Source: Fimenecus stercoravium (GTDB lineage: Bacteria > Bacillota > Clostridia > Oscillospirales > Acutalibacteraceae). From it: 12,563 nt of DNA. Position 1 is the first letter of the stretch; each line of letters begins with the position of its first letter. Where the stretch lies: assembly GCA_018711545.1 (NCBI GenBank), contig DVIC01000043.1, forward strand, positions 1 through 12,563. The letters run 5' to 3'. This document shows positions 12,541 to 12,563 of the stretch, piece after piece. Made by a program: the position numbers and the translations under genes. The notes below the pieces were generated by a model. It ran no database searches and had not been told where the DNA came from. It saw only the letters and a program-made list of their open reading frames with translations.

Positions 12541-12563
12541 AAGTTTAAGCAGACTTTTTATGC

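Overview
The window looks like a G+C-rich chromosomal segment of a Clostridia-type Firmicute. The Oscillospirales/Ruminococcaceae are my best guess, from strong AAGGAG ribosome binding sites, a gyrB-gyrA pair of Gram-positive type, an Mrp/NBP35 ATPase, TadA, a CPBP protease and a SPASM-like radical SAM protein. The taxonomic placement is inference. All genes except the radical SAM gene lie on the minus strand.

Layout from left to right: a repeat-filled, gene-free stretch (1-500); a promoter and a radical SAM gene (607-2199, +) with a strong terminator; more repeats; a small TIGR04076-like gene (2600-2998, -); an mrp-type Fe-S carrier ATPase (3050-3865, -); about 750 bp of repeats; tadA (4624-5157, -), overlapping a CPBP intramembrane protease (5144-6589, -); gyrA (6685-9246, -); repeats; a REP-associated tyrosine transposase, RAYT (9589-10149, -); gyrB (10170-12137, -); repeats to the end. 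The gyrase pair is in the usual gyrB-then-gyrA order but is split by the RAYT gene and one repeat element.

The most interesting content is between the genes. The same nested repeat system recurs throughout. It has (i) a GTAG-headed hairpin with a GGGCGGG/CCCGCCC stem, which in four full copies forms an inverted pair around a conserved core of about 90 bp (elements of 144-145 bp); (ii) outer arms of about 40 bp, also inverted; (iii) flanking arrays of a degenerate heptamer (consensus about AGAYGTT), nearly always five or six units; and (iv) a second GTAG hairpin family with stem GGACAGCCC. GTAG at the foot of a hairpin is the hallmark of REP sequences acted on by RAYT transposases, and a RAYT gene lies 82 bp from one copy, so this is probably a REP/REPIN-like system with its transposase. 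The combination with fixed-length heptamer arrays is not one I recognise.

Heptamer arrays abut the ribosome binding sites of mrp, gyrA and gyrB, and in each the second unit has mutated toward a -10 hexamer. One array forms the last codons of tadA. The gyrase genes also carry non-canonical residues at positions aligned with quinolone-contact sites.
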